Positions 54,116 through 64,000 of a stretch of 64,000 nt of DNA are shown piece by piece (the first letter of the stretch is position 1; every line of letters begins with the position of its first letter). Source of the DNA: Salmonella enterica subsp. arizonae (lineage in GTDB: Bacteria > Pseudomonadota > Gammaproteobacteria > Enterobacterales > Enterobacteriaceae); the NCBI RefSeq assembly GCF_008692845.1, contig NZ_VXJW01000003.1:1-64000 (forward strand), in the 5' to 3' direction. The translations under genes were made by a program, and so were the position numbers. The notes beneath the pieces are model-generated. The model made no database searches. It was not told the origin of the DNA and saw only the letters and a program-made list of their open reading frames with translations.

Positions 54116-54155
54116 CATTTAGGGAGGGTTGCGATTCTGTTCAGTTAGAGAGGAT

Positions 54156-54461
54156 TTAGCGCCGCGCCAGCAGCAATCCAAGCACCAGTCCCACCGCCGC
54201 GCCTACGCCAATACCCTGCCAGGGCTTTTCATGAACGTAGTCATCCGCTTTGTAAACGGCCTGTTTTGCCCGGTAATAATAGCTATCCGATGCCTGGCTT
54301 ACGCGATTTTTCACCTCTTCCAGAGCCTGTTCCGCGCGAGCTTTCAGTTCAATGTATTTTTGATCGGCGGGATCGCCTGAGGAACGTAAAACCTCTTCCA
54401 GCGTTTCGCTGAGCAAAGTCAGATCATCATCAACACGTGATTCACCAAATTGATATGACAT
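54156..54461 (-). CDS. elaB: ElaB, ribosome-associated membrane-anchored DUF883 protein
   Basis: The 101-residue protein is acidic and helical, with a C-terminal membrane anchor rich in glycine (GIGVGAAVGLVLGLLLARR, about residues 83-101). Related YqjD proteins tether ribosomes to the inner membrane in stationary phase. The start at MSYQFGESR is chosen over an ATG eight codons upstream, because it gives the family length. Confidence 0.93.
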   Translation of the reverse strand: MSYQFGESRVDDDLTLLSETLEEVLRSSGDPADQKYIELKARAEQALEEVKNRVSQASDSYYYRAKQAVYKADDYVHEKPWQGIGVGAAVGLVLGLLLARR

Positions 54462-54515
54462 TCTCATTCTCCGTTGTGTTAACACCTGCTCCTAACTATA
54501 GTCAACGGTTTCGGT

Positions 54516-54977
54516 TTATGCCTGATGAACCTCCCGCGCCATTCCCCGGTGCGGAATGCCGTCTTCGTCATAAACATCGGTGACCGGAATAAAACCAAAC
54601 CGCGCATAAAAAGGTTGCAGATGCGCCTGCGCCCCCAGATATAGCGGCTTATCCGGCCAGTGCCGCCCACAAGATTCCAGCGTTTTCGCCATTAATTGCT
54701 GGCCCAGTTTCGCTCCTCGCCAGGCATCGCTGACGATCACCCGGCCAATGACAACCGGGTCTGATTCGTTATCGCTTTTCAGAATCCTCGCATACGCCAC
54801 CAGCTCGTCGTGATGCCAGCCCAGAATATGGCGATTGTCGCCGACTAAATCATCGCCATCCACATCCAGGTAAGGACAGCGCTGTTCTACCACAAAAACC
54901 GCGCAGCGCAATTTGAGCAACGCGTAAAGTTGAGGAACGGTAAGTTCGCTATGATGGAGATCCTGCCAGTCAATCAT
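54516..54977 (-). CDS. elaA: GNAT-family N-acetyltransferase ElaA
   Basis: The 153-residue protein has the GNAT acetyl-CoA loop ([15 protein letters not shown], about residues 82-96) and a C-terminal HRGMARE. The substrate is unknown. It lies 54 bp upstream of elaB on the same strand and is divergent from rbn. Confidence 0.9.
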   Translation of the reverse strand: MIDWQDLHHSELTVPQLYALLKLRCAVFVVEQRCPYLDVDGDDLVGDNRHILGWHHDELVAYARILKSDNESDPVVIGRVIVSDAWRGAKLGQQLMAKTLESCGRHWPDKPLYLGAQAHLQPFYARFGFIPVTDVYDEDGIPHRGMAREVHQA

Positions 54978-55037
54978 GATGCGCTCCTGTGTTGTGGTAA
55001 TCTTGGGCTAAACGATAACCAAACGTGTAAGGACAAG

Positions 55038-55955
55038 ATGGAATTAATTTTTTTAGGTACGTCCGCAGGCGTTCCCACCCGTTCACGCAATGTAACGGCA
55101 ATTTTATTACACCTGCAACATCCAACGCAGCCGGGAGTATGGCTTTTTGATTGCGGCGAAGGGACACAGCATCAAATGCTTAATACCGCGTTTCATCCCG
55201 GTAAGCTTGAGCGCATTTTTATCAGCCATCTTCACGGAGATCATCTGTTTGGCCTGCCGGGTCTGCTATGCAGCCGGTCGATGGCGGGGAATCCCCATCC
55301 GCTAACCGTATACGGACCTCAAGGCGTGCGTGAGTTTATTGCAACCACACTGCGTCTTAGCGGTTCATGGACCGATTTCCCGCTGCAAATTGAAGAAATC
55401 AGCGCCGGGGATATTCTTGACGACGGTCTGCGTAAAGTGACCGCGTTCAGGCTGGAGCATCCACTGGAGTGCTACGGATATCGCGTTGTTGAACATGACA
55501 AGCCTGGCGCGCTGAATGCCAGAGCGTTAAAAGCCGCAGGCGTTACGCCAGGTCCGCTGTTTCAGGCATTGAAGGCGGGGAAAACCGTCACGCTTGCCGA
55601 TGGAAGGCAGATCAATGGCGCCGACTACCTTGCTCCCGCCGTGGCCGGGAAATCAGTGGCGATTTTCGGCGATACCGCGCCCTGCGAGGCCGCCCTCGCG
55701 CTGGCGCAAGGTGTGGATGTGATGGTACATGAAACCACGCTGGATGTGTCAATGGAGGAGAAAGCCAACGCTCGCGGACACAGCTCCACCCGTCAAACCG
55801 CGACGCTGGCGCGGGAGGCTGCCGTCGGTCGGCTGATCATGACCCATATTAGCTCACGCTATGATGATAAAGGCTGTCAGCGCTTACTGGCGGAATGCCG
55901 CGCTATTTTCCCGGCGACGGAACTGGCTTACGATTTTTCTGTTTTCCCGGTTTAG
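55038..55955 (+). CDS. rbn: Ribonuclease BN/Z
   Basis: The 305-residue metallo-beta-lactamase-fold nuclease processes tRNA 3' ends. The zinc motif is [10 protein letters not shown] (His64, His66, Asp68, His69), with further ligands in HSSTRQ and IFGDTAPC. The start [11 protein letters not shown] fits the family; longer upstream frames overlap elaA. Confidence 0.96.
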   Translation: MELIFLGTSAGVPTRSRNVTAILLHLQHPTQPGVWLFDCGEGTQHQMLNTAFHPGKLERIFISHLHGDHLFGLPGLLCSRSMAGNPHPLTVYGPQGVREFIATTLRLSGSWTDFPLQIEEISAGDILDDGLRKVTAFRLEHPLECYGYRVVEHDKPGALNARALKAAGVTPGPLFQALKAGKTVTLADGRQINGADYLAPAVAGKSVAIFGDTAPCEAALALAQGVDVMVHETTLDVSMEEKANARGHSSTRQTATLAREAAVGRLIMTHISSRYDDKGCQRLLAECRAIFPATELAYDFSVFPV

Positions 55956-56020
55956 CGCTCCATTTTTTGTCCTCATTGCCGATAACACTAAAAAAGGCAG
56001 GCTTTCATAATGAGGTTAGG

Positions 56021-57025
56021 ATGGATAATTTTCAGAAAGATATTGATGACAGGGCGAATTTAACCCTGTCAAACCGTTTTGAACTACTGTTATTCCGTCT
56101 TGGTACATCGCTGCATGAACAGAAGTCAGAGCTGTTCGGCATCAATGTATTTAAGCTGCGCGAAATCGTACCGATGCCTGCCTTTACGCGCCCGGCAGGC
56201 ATGAAAGCGCCGCTATTGGGCATGGTTAATATTCGGGATCAGGTTATCCCGGTGATTGATTTGCCTGCGGTAGCTGGCTGCAAGCCGGAAACCGGGTTAA
56301 ATATTTTGCTGATCACCGAATATGCGCGCAGTGTCCAGGCTTTTGCCGTCGAGTCGGTGGAAAATATTATGCGCCTTGACTGGAAGCAGGTGCATACCGC
56401 CGAGAAAGCCGTTAACGGCCGTTATATCACCAGCATCGCCTGTCTGGACGAAGACAAAGAGACCAATAATCTGGCGCTGGTGCTTGATGTCGAACAGATC
56501 CTTTATGATATTGTCCCCTCAAGCCACGATCTGCGCGCCACCAATCTGAAGACCAATAAATTTAATATTACCCCTGGCGCGGTAGCCATTGTGGCGGAAG
56601 ATTCCAAAGTCGCCCGCGCGATGCTGGAAAAAGGGCTGAACGCGATGGAAATCCCGCATCAGATGCATGTGACAGGCAAGGATGCATGGGTGAAGATCCA
56701 GCAACTGGCGCAGGAAGCGGAGGCCGAAGGTAAGCCTATTAGCGAGAAAATCGCGTTGGTCCTGACGGATCTTGAGATGCCGGAGATGGATGGTTTTACG
56801 TTAACGCGTAAAATCAAAACCGATGAACGGCTGAAAAAGATCCCGGTCGTTATTCACTCTTCCCTTTCCGGCAGCGCCAACGAAGATCATGTGCGTAAAG
56901 TGAAGGCCGACGGCTACGTCGCAAAGTTTGAAATCAATGAACTCTCGTCAGTGATACAGGAAGTGATGGAACGCGCGGCGCAAAACATCAGCGGCCCGCT
57001 GGTAAGTCGGCAGTTGCTAAGTTAA
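56021..57025 (+). CDS. cheV: Chemotaxis coupling protein CheV
   Basis: The 334-residue protein joins an N-terminal CheW-like domain (residues 18-165, with LREIVPMP and GMVNIRDQVIPVIDL) to a receiver domain (about 188-320, phospho-acceptor Asp250 in VLTDLEMPEMDG). CheV links receptors to CheA and adapts the signal. E. coli lacks the gene; Salmonella carries it next to rbn. The ATG at 56021 has taggttag-type purine sequence upstream. Confidence 0.94.
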   Translation: MDNFQKDIDDRANLTLSNRFELLLFRLGTSLHEQKSELFGINVFKLREIVPMPAFTRPAGMKAPLLGMVNIRDQVIPVIDLPAVAGCKPETGLNILLITEYARSVQAFAVESVENIMRLDWKQVHTAEKAVNGRYITSIACLDEDKETNNLALVLDVEQILYDIVPSSHDLRATNLKTNKFNITPGAVAIVAEDSKVARAMLEKGLNAMEIPHQMHVTGKDAWVKIQQLAQEAEAEGKPISEKIALVLTDLEMPEMDGFTLTRKIKTDERLKKIPVVIHSSLSGSANEDHVRKVKADGYVAKFEINELSSVIQEVMERAAQNISGPLVSRQLLS

Positions 57026-57048
57026 ATTCCGCTCGCTGAGATCGTAAA

Positions 57049-57086
57049 TGCCGGATGGCGGCGCGAGCGTCTTATCCGGCTTACAG
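57049..57086. repeat. REP element after cheV
   Basis: A single unit atgccggatggcggcgc...gcgtcttatccggcttac lies between convergent cheV and nuoN. Confidence 0.8.
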
Positions 57087-57118
57087 TCCATATTAATTTC
57101 AAAATATTACATCAGGCA

Positions 57119-57153
57119 ATAAAAAACCCGCTTCGTGAAGCGGGTTTTTCTTT
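57119..57153. terminator. Bidirectional terminator of nuo and cheV
   Basis: aaacccgcttc-gtgaagcgggttt forms a strong stem with A runs on the left and T runs on the right, so it can end transcription from both sides. It closes the nuo operon. Confidence 0.93.
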
Positions 57154-57164
57154 TTACTTATTGC

Positions 57165-58622
57165 TTACATCAACGGCGTCGCTAACTGCACAAGGCTAAT
57201 CAACGGCTGCGGCCAGACACCCAGCACCAGCACCAGCAACGCGGAGATCAGCACCACGATACCGCCTGCGCTGTACTGCCAGTTTATCGGCGCGTCGCGT
57301 CCCGGCTGCTGCGGCGCGTGCAGGTAGAGACTCACGGCGACGCGCAGGTAGTAGTACAAACCAATCGCGGAACCGACCACCACAGCGGCGACCAGCCACC
57401 ACAGGCTGGCCTGAACGCCAACCGCCAGCACGTAGAATTTGCCGATAAAGCCCAGCGTCATCGGGATACCTGCCAGCGACAGCATCATCACCGTCATCAC
57501 CGCGGCAAGAACAGGACGGTGCCAGAACAGACCACGGTAAGAGAAGAGCGAATCAGCATCCGGGCCGCGGAACGGACTGGACATCAGGCTGACCACGCCA
57601 AACGCGCCGAGGCTGCTGAACAGATAACCGGCCAGATAAACACCCACCGCTTCCATCGACATCTCGCCGCTCTGCAACGCAATCAGCGCCACCAGCAGAT
57701 AGCCGAGGTGAGAGATAGAAGAGTAACCGAGCAGACGTTTGATGTTGGTCTGGCTCAGCGCCATCAGGTTACCGAAGATGATAGAGGCAAAGGCGATAAT
57801 GCCCAGCACCACGCGTACCGCTTCGCTGTCGCCTACCGGCGCATACAGGAACAGACGCATCACCACGCCGAAGATAGCAATTTTGCTCGCTGTCGCCAGG
57901 AAGGTGGAAACCGGCGCAGGCGCGCCCTGGTAAACGTCTGGCGTCCACAGGTGGAACGGCACCAGAGAGAGTTTAAAGCCCAGACCGACAATCATCAGGC
58001 CAAAGCCCGCCAGCAACAACGGCTCGCGCAGCATACCATCGCCGAGGCTCTTACCGAGCGCTTCGAAAGACAGGTTGCCGGACTGCGCATAGACCAGCGC
58101 CATCCCGAACAGCAGGAAAGACGAGGCGGCGGCGGAAAGGATGGTGTATTTGATACTGGCTTCCAGCGAGCGTTTCTGGCGGAAGGCATAACCAATCAGG
58201 CCGAACAGCGGCAGAGAGATCAGTTCAATACCGAGGAACAGCGCCGCCAGGTGGTTGGCGTTCGCCAGCAGGATTCCCCCCAGGCTGGCGATTAACACCA
58301 GCAGGTAGAACTCTTCCTGGTTATCGTTATAGCCTTCAAGCCACGGATAGGCAAAGGTGCAGGTGGCGAGGCTCGCCAGCAGCACCAGCCCGGTGTAGAG
58401 CATCGCAAAGCCGTCAACGCGCATTAGCGGCGTGACGTCCATTGCCCCGGCCTGGCCGACAAACCAAAGCGAAACCAGAGCAGCGTTAAGCCCAATGACC
58501 GACAGCGTGGCATTGAGGAAGTGATTGCGTCGCCACGCAATGGAGAGCATCACAACCACCACCGTCAAGCCGACGATCAGCAGCGGTAGCAGCGCAATCA
58601 GGTGTTGTGGAGTTATTGTCAT
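57165..58622 (-). CDS. nuoN: NADH-quinone oxidoreductase subunit N
   Basis: The 485-residue antiporter-like membrane subunit of complex I has about fourteen hydrophobic helices. The conserved lysine-bearing segment [20 protein letters not shown] (near residues 215-234) is part of the proton path. Last gene of nuo, 6 bp after nuoM. Confidence 0.97.
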   Translation of the reverse strand: MTITPQHLIALLPLLIVGLTVVVVMLSIAWRRNHFLNATLSVIGLNAALVSLWFVGQAGAMDVTPLMRVDGFAMLYTGLVLLASLATCTFAYPWLEGYNDNQEEFYLLVLIASLGGILLANANHLAALFLGIELISLPLFGLIGYAFRQKRSLEASIKYTILSAAASSFLLFGMALVYAQSGNLSFEALGKSLGDGMLREPLLLAGFGLMIVGLGFKLSLVPFHLWTPDVYQGAPAPVSTFLATASKIAIFGVVMRLFLYAPVGDSEAVRVVLGIIAFASIIFGNLMALSQTNIKRLLGYSSISHLGYLLVALIALQSGEMSMEAVGVYLAGYLFSSLGAFGVVSLMSSPFRGPDADSLFSYRGLFWHRPVLAAVMTVMMLSLAGIPMTLGFIGKFYVLAVGVQASLWWLVAAVVVGSAIGLYYYLRVAVSLYLHAPQQPGRDAPINWQYSAGGIVVLISALLVLVLGVWPQPLISLVQLATPLM

Positions 58623-58628
58623 GGCGAT

Positions 58629-60158
58629 TTACGGCCTTGTAGTAGTAACGGAATTAACAAACCACTGCTGGATGTTGCTCATCGCAGAATGCGAGGTATC
58701 CAGAATCGGCTGCGGATAGAAGCCAAGTAGTACCAGAAGCACCACCAGCAACAGAATGATAAACAGCTCGCGCAGCGACATTCCTGGCAGTTCCTGATTG
58801 GCAATCTGGCTCTTCGCTTTACCAAAGTAAGCGCGATGCAGCATCGCCAGCGAGTAAACAGAGGCGAATACCAGCCCAAAGGTGGAGATAACGGTAATTA
58901 CCGGAACCACCTGGTAGCTACCGAACAGAATCATAAATTCGCCGACAAAGTTACCGGTGCCCGGCATACCGAGCGTCGCTACCGCGAAAAACATAGACAG
59001 CGCAGGCAGCCATTTCATTTTACCCCACAGGCCGCCCATCATACGCATATCGCGGGTATGCAGACGTTCGTACAACTGGCCGCATAGAATGAACAGCCCC
59101 GCCGCGGACAAACCGTGAGCGATCATCTGAATCACCGCGCCCTGGTACGCCAACTGGCTACCGGTGTAGATAGCGATCAGCACAAAGCCCATGTGGGAAA
59201 CAGAGGTATAAGCAATCAGGCGCTTGATGTCGTACTGGGTAAAGGCCATCCACGCCCCGTAGAAGATACCAATAACGCCCAGCCACATGGCGATAGGCGC
59301 GAACTCCGCCGAGGCGTTCGGGAACAGCGGCAGGGAGAAACGCAGCAGACCGTAAGCGGCGGTTTTCAGCAATATACCAGCCAGGTCGACGGAACCGGCG
59401 GTCGGCGCCTGGGAGTGCGCATCCGGTAACCAGCCATGCAGCGGAACCACCGGCATTTTCACCGCAAAGGCGATGAAGAATCCCAGCATCAGCAGGTATT
59501 CCACGCCATGAGACATCGGCGTATTCAGGAGCTCTTCGTAATTAAAGGTCCAGACGCCGGTGGCGTTGTAATGCACAAATACCAGCGCCAGGATGGCAAT
59601 CAGCATCACCAGACCACTTGCCTGGGTATAGATGAAGAATTTTGTGGCCGCCGTGATACGCGTTTTACCGTCGGAAGCTTTGTGCCCCCACAGCGCTATC
59701 AGAAAATACATCGGCACCAACATCATTTCCCAGAAGAAGAAGAACAGGAACATGTCGATGGCCAGGAATACGCCAATAACGCCGCCCAGAATCCACATCA
59801 GGTTCAGGTGGAAGAAACCCTGATATTTTTCGATTTCTCGCCAGGAGCAAAGCACCGCCAGAACGCCGAGCAGGCCGGTTAGCACTACCATCAGCAGCGA
59901 CAGCCCGTCGAGCGCCAGATGGATAGAGATGCCAAAACGCGGGATCCACGGCAGGACAAACTCAGATTGCCACTGTGGAATACCGGCGGATTGCGTCAGT
60001 GAATAACCGCCCTGCAACCACAGTTGCAAGCCGAGCGCCAGCGTCAGTCCCATAGTAATCAGGGCAATCCAGCGCGGCACCTTCACGCCAAAGCGTTCGG
60101 TCTGCCAGCACAGGAAGCCGCCGATAAAGGGGATTAGTATTAACCAGGGTAATAACAT
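58629..60158 (-). CDS. nuoM: NADH-quinone oxidoreductase subunit M
   Basis: The 509-residue antiporter-like proton-pumping subunit has fourteen helices. The conserved glutamate (FFWEMMLVPMY, Glu144 region) and lysine (AFAVKMPVVPLHGWLPDAH, Lys234 region) are present. It follows nuoL after an unusually long 230-bp gap. Confidence 0.97.
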   Translation of the reverse strand: MLLPWLILIPFIGGFLCWQTERFGVKVPRWIALITMGLTLALGLQLWLQGGYSLTQSAGIPQWQSEFVLPWIPRFGISIHLALDGLSLLMVVLTGLLGVLAVLCSWREIEKYQGFFHLNLMWILGGVIGVFLAIDMFLFFFFWEMMLVPMYFLIALWGHKASDGKTRITAATKFFIYTQASGLVMLIAILALVFVHYNATGVWTFNYEELLNTPMSHGVEYLLMLGFFIAFAVKMPVVPLHGWLPDAHSQAPTAGSVDLAGILLKTAAYGLLRFSLPLFPNASAEFAPIAMWLGVIGIFYGAWMAFTQYDIKRLIAYTSVSHMGFVLIAIYTGSQLAYQGAVIQMIAHGLSAAGLFILCGQLYERLHTRDMRMMGGLWGKMKWLPALSMFFAVATLGMPGTGNFVGEFMILFGSYQVVPVITVISTFGLVFASVYSLAMLHRAYFGKAKSQIANQELPGMSLRELFIILLLVVLLVLLGFYPQPILDTSHSAMSNIQQWFVNSVTTTRP

Positions 60159-60189
60159 AGCTAAGTATGTCCCTTATATTTACTCCTGC

Positions 60190-60305
60190 TCAGGCTATCT
60201 CACTCGCCAGCCCGAATCCCGGCAGTGCTCGCAATCCTCACGTACTTAAGTACGCTCCGGTTGCTGTGCGCTGGCGGTATCCGGTCTGACTTCGCCGATG
60301 ACGCC
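60190..60305. repeat. Long imperfect palindrome between nuoL and nuoM
   Basis: The core cgtacttaagtacg (60241-60254) is a perfect 14-bp palindrome. The flanks continue as imperfect complements for about 40 bases each side (for example ggattgcgag on one side against ggttgctgtg on the other). It resembles the dispersed intergenic palindromes of enterobacteria (ERIC/Box C class), but I cannot assign the family by eye. Confidence 0.6.
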
Positions 60306-60388
60306 TGTACTTCAGGAACAGTTACCTAAAATTTATTCTTAGTTCACAGACCCGGCGCAACGCCGGGTATATTCACTCAGCCAACAAC

Positions 60389-62230
60389 TCAACGCAATAC
60401 CATCAGCAACGCCAGCACCACAACCGCGCCGATGCTCATGGATGCTACATACCAGCGCAAATAACCGTTCTCGCTCAGTACCAGGCCTTTGCCTGCAAAA
60501 CGGGAAAGGATAGCCGGAATGTTCATCAACGCATTAAGCGGGTCGCGCTTCAGCAGCCAGGCGATACCGAGGAATGGCTTGACGAATACTTTGTCGTACA
60601 GCCAGTCAAAGCCCCAGGCGTTATACCACCAGGTACCCAGCAGGCGGCCTGGCGCGCTGTTGGCGATCGACGTCACAAGCGTGCGTTTGCCCAGCCACAG
60701 CCATGCGGCAATCAGGATGCCCGCAATCGCCACCACGCCAGAGGTAATTTCCAGGGTCAACACACGACCGTGCGCCAGTTCAGTTGTCTGCGGCAACACC
60801 CCCTGCAATGGCGGCACAATCAGCGCGCCAATGAAGGTAGACAGGATCATCAGGACAATCAGCGGCAGATGGTGGGTAATCCCCTTCCCTGCATGAGCAT
60901 GAATTTGTTCTTTACCGTGGAACACGATGAAAATCATACGGAATGTGTACAAGGAGGTCATAAACGCGCCGACCAAACCTGCCACCATCAGATTGATATG
61001 ACCGTTCGCCATCGCACCGGCGAGGATCTCATCCTTACTAAAGAAGCCCGCAGTGACCAGCGGCAGGGCCGACAGCGCCGCCCCGCCCACCAGGAAGCAG
61101 GCATACACCAGCGGAATAGACTTACGCAGACCGCCCATCTTAAAGATGTTCTGTTCGTGATGGCAGGCCAGAATCACCGAACCGGATGCCAGGAACAGCA
61201 GCGCTTTAAAGAAGGCGTGGGTCATCAGATGGAAAATCGCCGCATCCCACGCCTGCACGCCCAACGCGAGGAACATGTAGCCAATCTGGCTCATGGTGGA
61301 ATACGCCAGCACGCGTTTGATGTCGGTCTGCACCAGCGCGGCGAAACCGGCCATTACCAGCGTAATCGCCCCGATAATCCCCACCAGATGCAGGATTTGC
61401 GGGGTCATCAGGAACAGGCCATGCGTGCGCGCAATCAGGTATACACCGGCAGTAACCATCGTTGCGGCGTGGATCAGCGCAGAGACCGGCGTCGGGCCGG
61501 CCATCGCGTCGGCAAGCCAGGTCTGCAACGGCAACTGCGCGGATTTACCGACCGCGCCGCCCAGCAGCATCAGCGTCGCCCACATCAGCATGTTGTTGCC
61601 GTCGGCAAAGTGCGCTGGCGCCAGCTCCACCATTTCGCGGAAGTTCAGCGTACCCAGTTCGTTGTACAAAATGAACAACGCGAAGGCGAGGAAGACGTCG
61701 CCCACACGAGTGACGACAAACGCTTTCATCGCCGCAGCGCCGTTCTTCGGATCGCTGTAGTAGAAGCCGATCAACAGATAGGAACACAGCCCCACGCCTT
61801 CCCAGCCGAGGTACATCAACAGCAGGTTATCGGACAGCACCAGAACCACCATGCTGGCGATAAACAAGTTGGTGTAAGCAAAGAAGCGGGAGTAGCCCTC
61901 TTCCCCACGCATGTACCAGGAAGCGAACATATGGATCAGGAAACCGACACCGGTAACTACAGAGAGCATGGTCAGCGACAGGCCGTCCAGCACCAGATTA
62001 AAACCGATGTTGAAGTTACCTACAGACATCCACGTCCACAGCGGCTGGCTGAACGCCTGTTTACCATTGGCGAAAAAGTCCATCCCGACAAACGCCGTCA
62101 CCAGCGCCGCCAGACCAACAGATCCCACGCCGATAGTCGCGGAGAGATTTTCCGACCAGCGTCCACGAGAGAACGCCAGCAGGACGAAGCCAATCAATGG
62201 CAGAATAATGGTTAAGGCAAGCATGTTCAT
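60389..62230 (-). CDS. nuoL: NADH-quinone oxidoreductase subunit L
   Basis: The 613-residue distal antiporter-like subunit has the proton-path glutamate ([19 protein letters not shown]) and lysine ([16 protein letters not shown]) segments. The long C-terminal lateral helix region, which braces the membrane arm, is present. Its start overlaps the nuoK end by 4 bp. Confidence 0.97.
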
Positions 62231-62529
62231 CCACGCATCTCACTTACTGAATCGATGTTCAGGTTCTGGCGACGGCGATGGAGTTGCAGCAACAGCGCAA
62301 GTCCAATACTCGCTTCCGCAGCCGCAAGGCTGATGGCGAGAATGTACATCACCTGACCATCGGTCTGGCCCCAGTAGCTCCCGGCGACCACAAAGGCCAG
62401 CGCGGAGGCGTTAATCATGATTTCCAGCCCGATCAGCATAAACAACAGATTGCGGCGGATAACCAGACCGGTTAAACCCAGGACGAATAAAATCGCAGCG
62501 AGGATCAGTCCATGTTGTAAAGGGATCAT
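62227..62529 (-). CDS. nuoK: NADH-quinone oxidoreductase subunit K
   Basis: The 100-residue membrane subunit has three helices. Buried glutamates in [12 protein letters not shown] and [12 protein letters not shown] (near residues 36 and 72) are needed for proton pumping. It overlaps nuoJ and nuoL by 4 bp each. Confidence 0.97.
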
Positions 62530-63080
62530 GCGCGCTCCTCCGTTTTTCTTTTCGCGCGGTCATCGGCGCGGTTGCTTAGCACTTCGCCCGCACGCTCTTC
62601 ACGACCGACGTGGAACGCCACCACCAGGCCTGCCAGCAGCAGCATCGACGCCAGTTCGACCGCCAGAACATAAGGCCCGAACAGCGTAATGCCCACCGCT
62701 TTCGCGCTGATCGACGTACCGTCGATACCTTGGTCGTTGACGCCCAGAATAGCGTACACAATGACCGCCAGCATAATGGCCGACAAAAGCGCCGGGCCAA
62801 TCCACACCTGCGGTTTCAGCCACTGGCGTTCCTGTTCGATTTCGCTGCCGCCGAGGTTGAGCATCATCACCACGAACACAAACAGCACCATGATGGCGCC
62901 TGCGTAGACGATAATTTCCAGCGCACCGGCAAAATAAGCGCCCAGCGAAAAGAACACCCCGGAAATCGCCAGTAGCGATATCACCAGATACAACAGCGCG
63001 TGTACCGGATTGGTATGGGTGATCACTCGCAGGGTCGCGAGGATGGCTATCAGGCCACAGATATAAAAAGCGAATTCCAT
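62526..63080 (-). CDS. nuoJ: NADH-quinone oxidoreductase subunit J
   Basis: The 184-residue membrane subunit has five helices; the helix with the pi-bulge is seen as [20 protein letters not shown] (near residues 54-73). The charged C-terminal tail is cytoplasmic. It starts 10 bp after nuoI. Confidence 0.97.
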
Positions 63081-63090
63081 TGCCCTCTCC

Positions 63091-63633
63091 TTACGGTAAC
63101 AGGCTCTTGACGTCGATAGGCTTGGCTTCGTTCTCTGCTTCGCCTTTATCTTTGCCGTCGATTGCCATACCCGCCATCCGGTAGAAGTTATATTCCGGGT
63201 ATTTGCCCGGACCGGAAATCAGCAGATCCTCTTTTTCGTACACCAGATCCTGACGTTTGTATTCGCCCAGTTCGAAGTCCGGGGTCAACTGAATCGCCGT
63301 GGTCGGGCACGCTTCTTCGCACAGGCCGCAGAAGATGCAGCGTGAGAAGTTAATGCGGAAAAATTCCGGATACCAGCGGCCATCTTTGGTCTCCGCTTTT
63401 TGCAGAGAGATACAGCCTACCGGACAGGCTACCGCACACAGGTTACAGGCAACGCAGCGCTCTTCACCGTCCGGGTCGCGCGTGAGCACGATACGGCCAC
63501 GGTAACGGGGCGGTAAATAGACCGGCTCTTCCGGATACATCCGCGTTTCGCGTTTGGCGAACGCATGCAGGCCGATCATCCAGATACTGCGTACCTGAGT
63601 GCCGAAACCTACTAATAATTCTTTTAAGGTCAT
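63091..63633 (-). CDS. nuoI: NADH-quinone oxidoreductase subunit I
   Basis: The 180-residue ferredoxin-like subunit carries clusters N6a and N6b, with motifs [12 protein letters not shown] (near 60-71) and [12 protein letters not shown] (near 99-110). It passes electrons toward cluster N2. The start MTLKELLVG is the family start; the frame is open ten codons upstream. Confidence 0.97.
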
Positions 63634-63647
63634 GGTCTTTGTGTCCC

Positions 63648-64000
63648 TTATTGCGCCTGCCACAGAATGACAGCCGCCGTTACCAGCAAGTTGATGAGCG
63701 TCAGCGGCAGGCAGACTTTCCAGCCGAAGGACATTACCTGGTCATAACGCGGACGCGGTAACGACGCACGAATCAAAATGAACATCATCATGAAGAACGC
63801 GGTTTTCAGCGCGAACCAGACGAATGGCGGTAAGAACGGGCCATGCCAGCCCCCAAAGAACAGCGTTACCATCAGCGCGGAAACGGTGACGATGCCGATG
63901 TACTCCCCCACGAAGAACAGACCGAATTTCATACCGGAATATTCGATGTGGTAACCGTCCGCCAGTTCCTGCTCGGCTTCCGGCTGGTCAAACGGGTGAC
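63648..64000 (-). CDS. nuoH: NADH-quinone oxidoreductase subunit H, 3' part
   Basis: Only the C-terminal 117 or so residues lie in the window; the gene continues beyond the right edge. The segment [20 protein letters not shown] is the conserved acidic loop at the quinone chamber entrance, followed by three membrane helices and the end ILWQAQ. It lies 14 bp upstream of nuoI. Confidence 0.96.

Noticed and set aside
57318..58295. 325-codon open frame opposite nuoN
   Set aside because: Antisense shadow with His/Gln/Arg-rich, low-complexity protein and no plausible start region.
60770..62215. 481-codon open frame opposite nuoL
   Set aside because: It is antisense to a well-conserved gene, is rich in His, Gln and Arg as expected from reversed membrane-protein codons, and has no recognisable domain.

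Overview
The window is a stretch of enterobacterial chromosome that I assign to Salmonella. Gene order and protein sequences match the E. coli/Salmonella backbone from ccm-nap to nuo. Several points are Salmonella-like rather than E. coli-like: cheV beside rbn (elaC), the deubiquitinase effector sseL beside glpC, rcsC running directly into gyrA with no ato genes, and a SulP-type permease between eco and yojI. The SseL sequence and the decayed arn cluster differ clearly from the Typhimurium versions I remember, so this may be a lineage outside the common subspecies I serovars (another S. enterica subspecies or S. bongori). The window alone does not settle this.

Layout: 1-6114 (minus) is the 5' end of ccmA and the periplasmic nitrate reductase operon napFDAGHBC, with a NarL/NarP 7-2-7 site and an FNR-like site upstream. 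6225-8459 (plus) holds a small yojO-like ORF, ecotin and a SulP permease. 8476-14346 (minus) holds yojI, the adaptive-response pair ada-alkB, apbE and ompC. 14680-18410 (plus) holds micF, rcsD and rcsB, facing rcsC and gyrA on the minus strand. 24260-29128 (plus) holds ubiG and nrdA-nrdB-yfaE. 29130-31360 is a divergent MFS/LysR pair. 31476-38246 is the glycerol-3-phosphate regulon (glpTQ divergent from glpABC). 38613-39635 is AT-rich sseL. 39735-42943 holds yfaY, yfaZ, nudI and ais. 43241-46951 is the lipid A 4-amino-arabinose locus plus pmrD. 47049-54053 is the menaquinone cluster menFDHBCE. 54156-57025 holds elaB, elaA, rbn and cheV. 57165-64000 is the distal nuo operon (N, M, L, K, J, I and part of H).

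The functional theme is anaerobic and envelope physiology. Nap, GlpABC and Nuo feed or drain the quinone pool that Men and UbiG supply. Ada/AlkB repair alkylated DNA. Rcs, OmpC/MicF and Pmr/Arn concern the envelope.

The most notable region is the arn locus. A deletion has joined the first half of arnB in frame to the last two thirds of arnD, removing arnC and arnA. arnE and arnF carry independent disabling lesions. ais, the PmrA box, arnT and pmrD remain intact. I found no CRISPR array, prophage, insertion sequence, tRNA or rRNA, and no wholly new multigene system.
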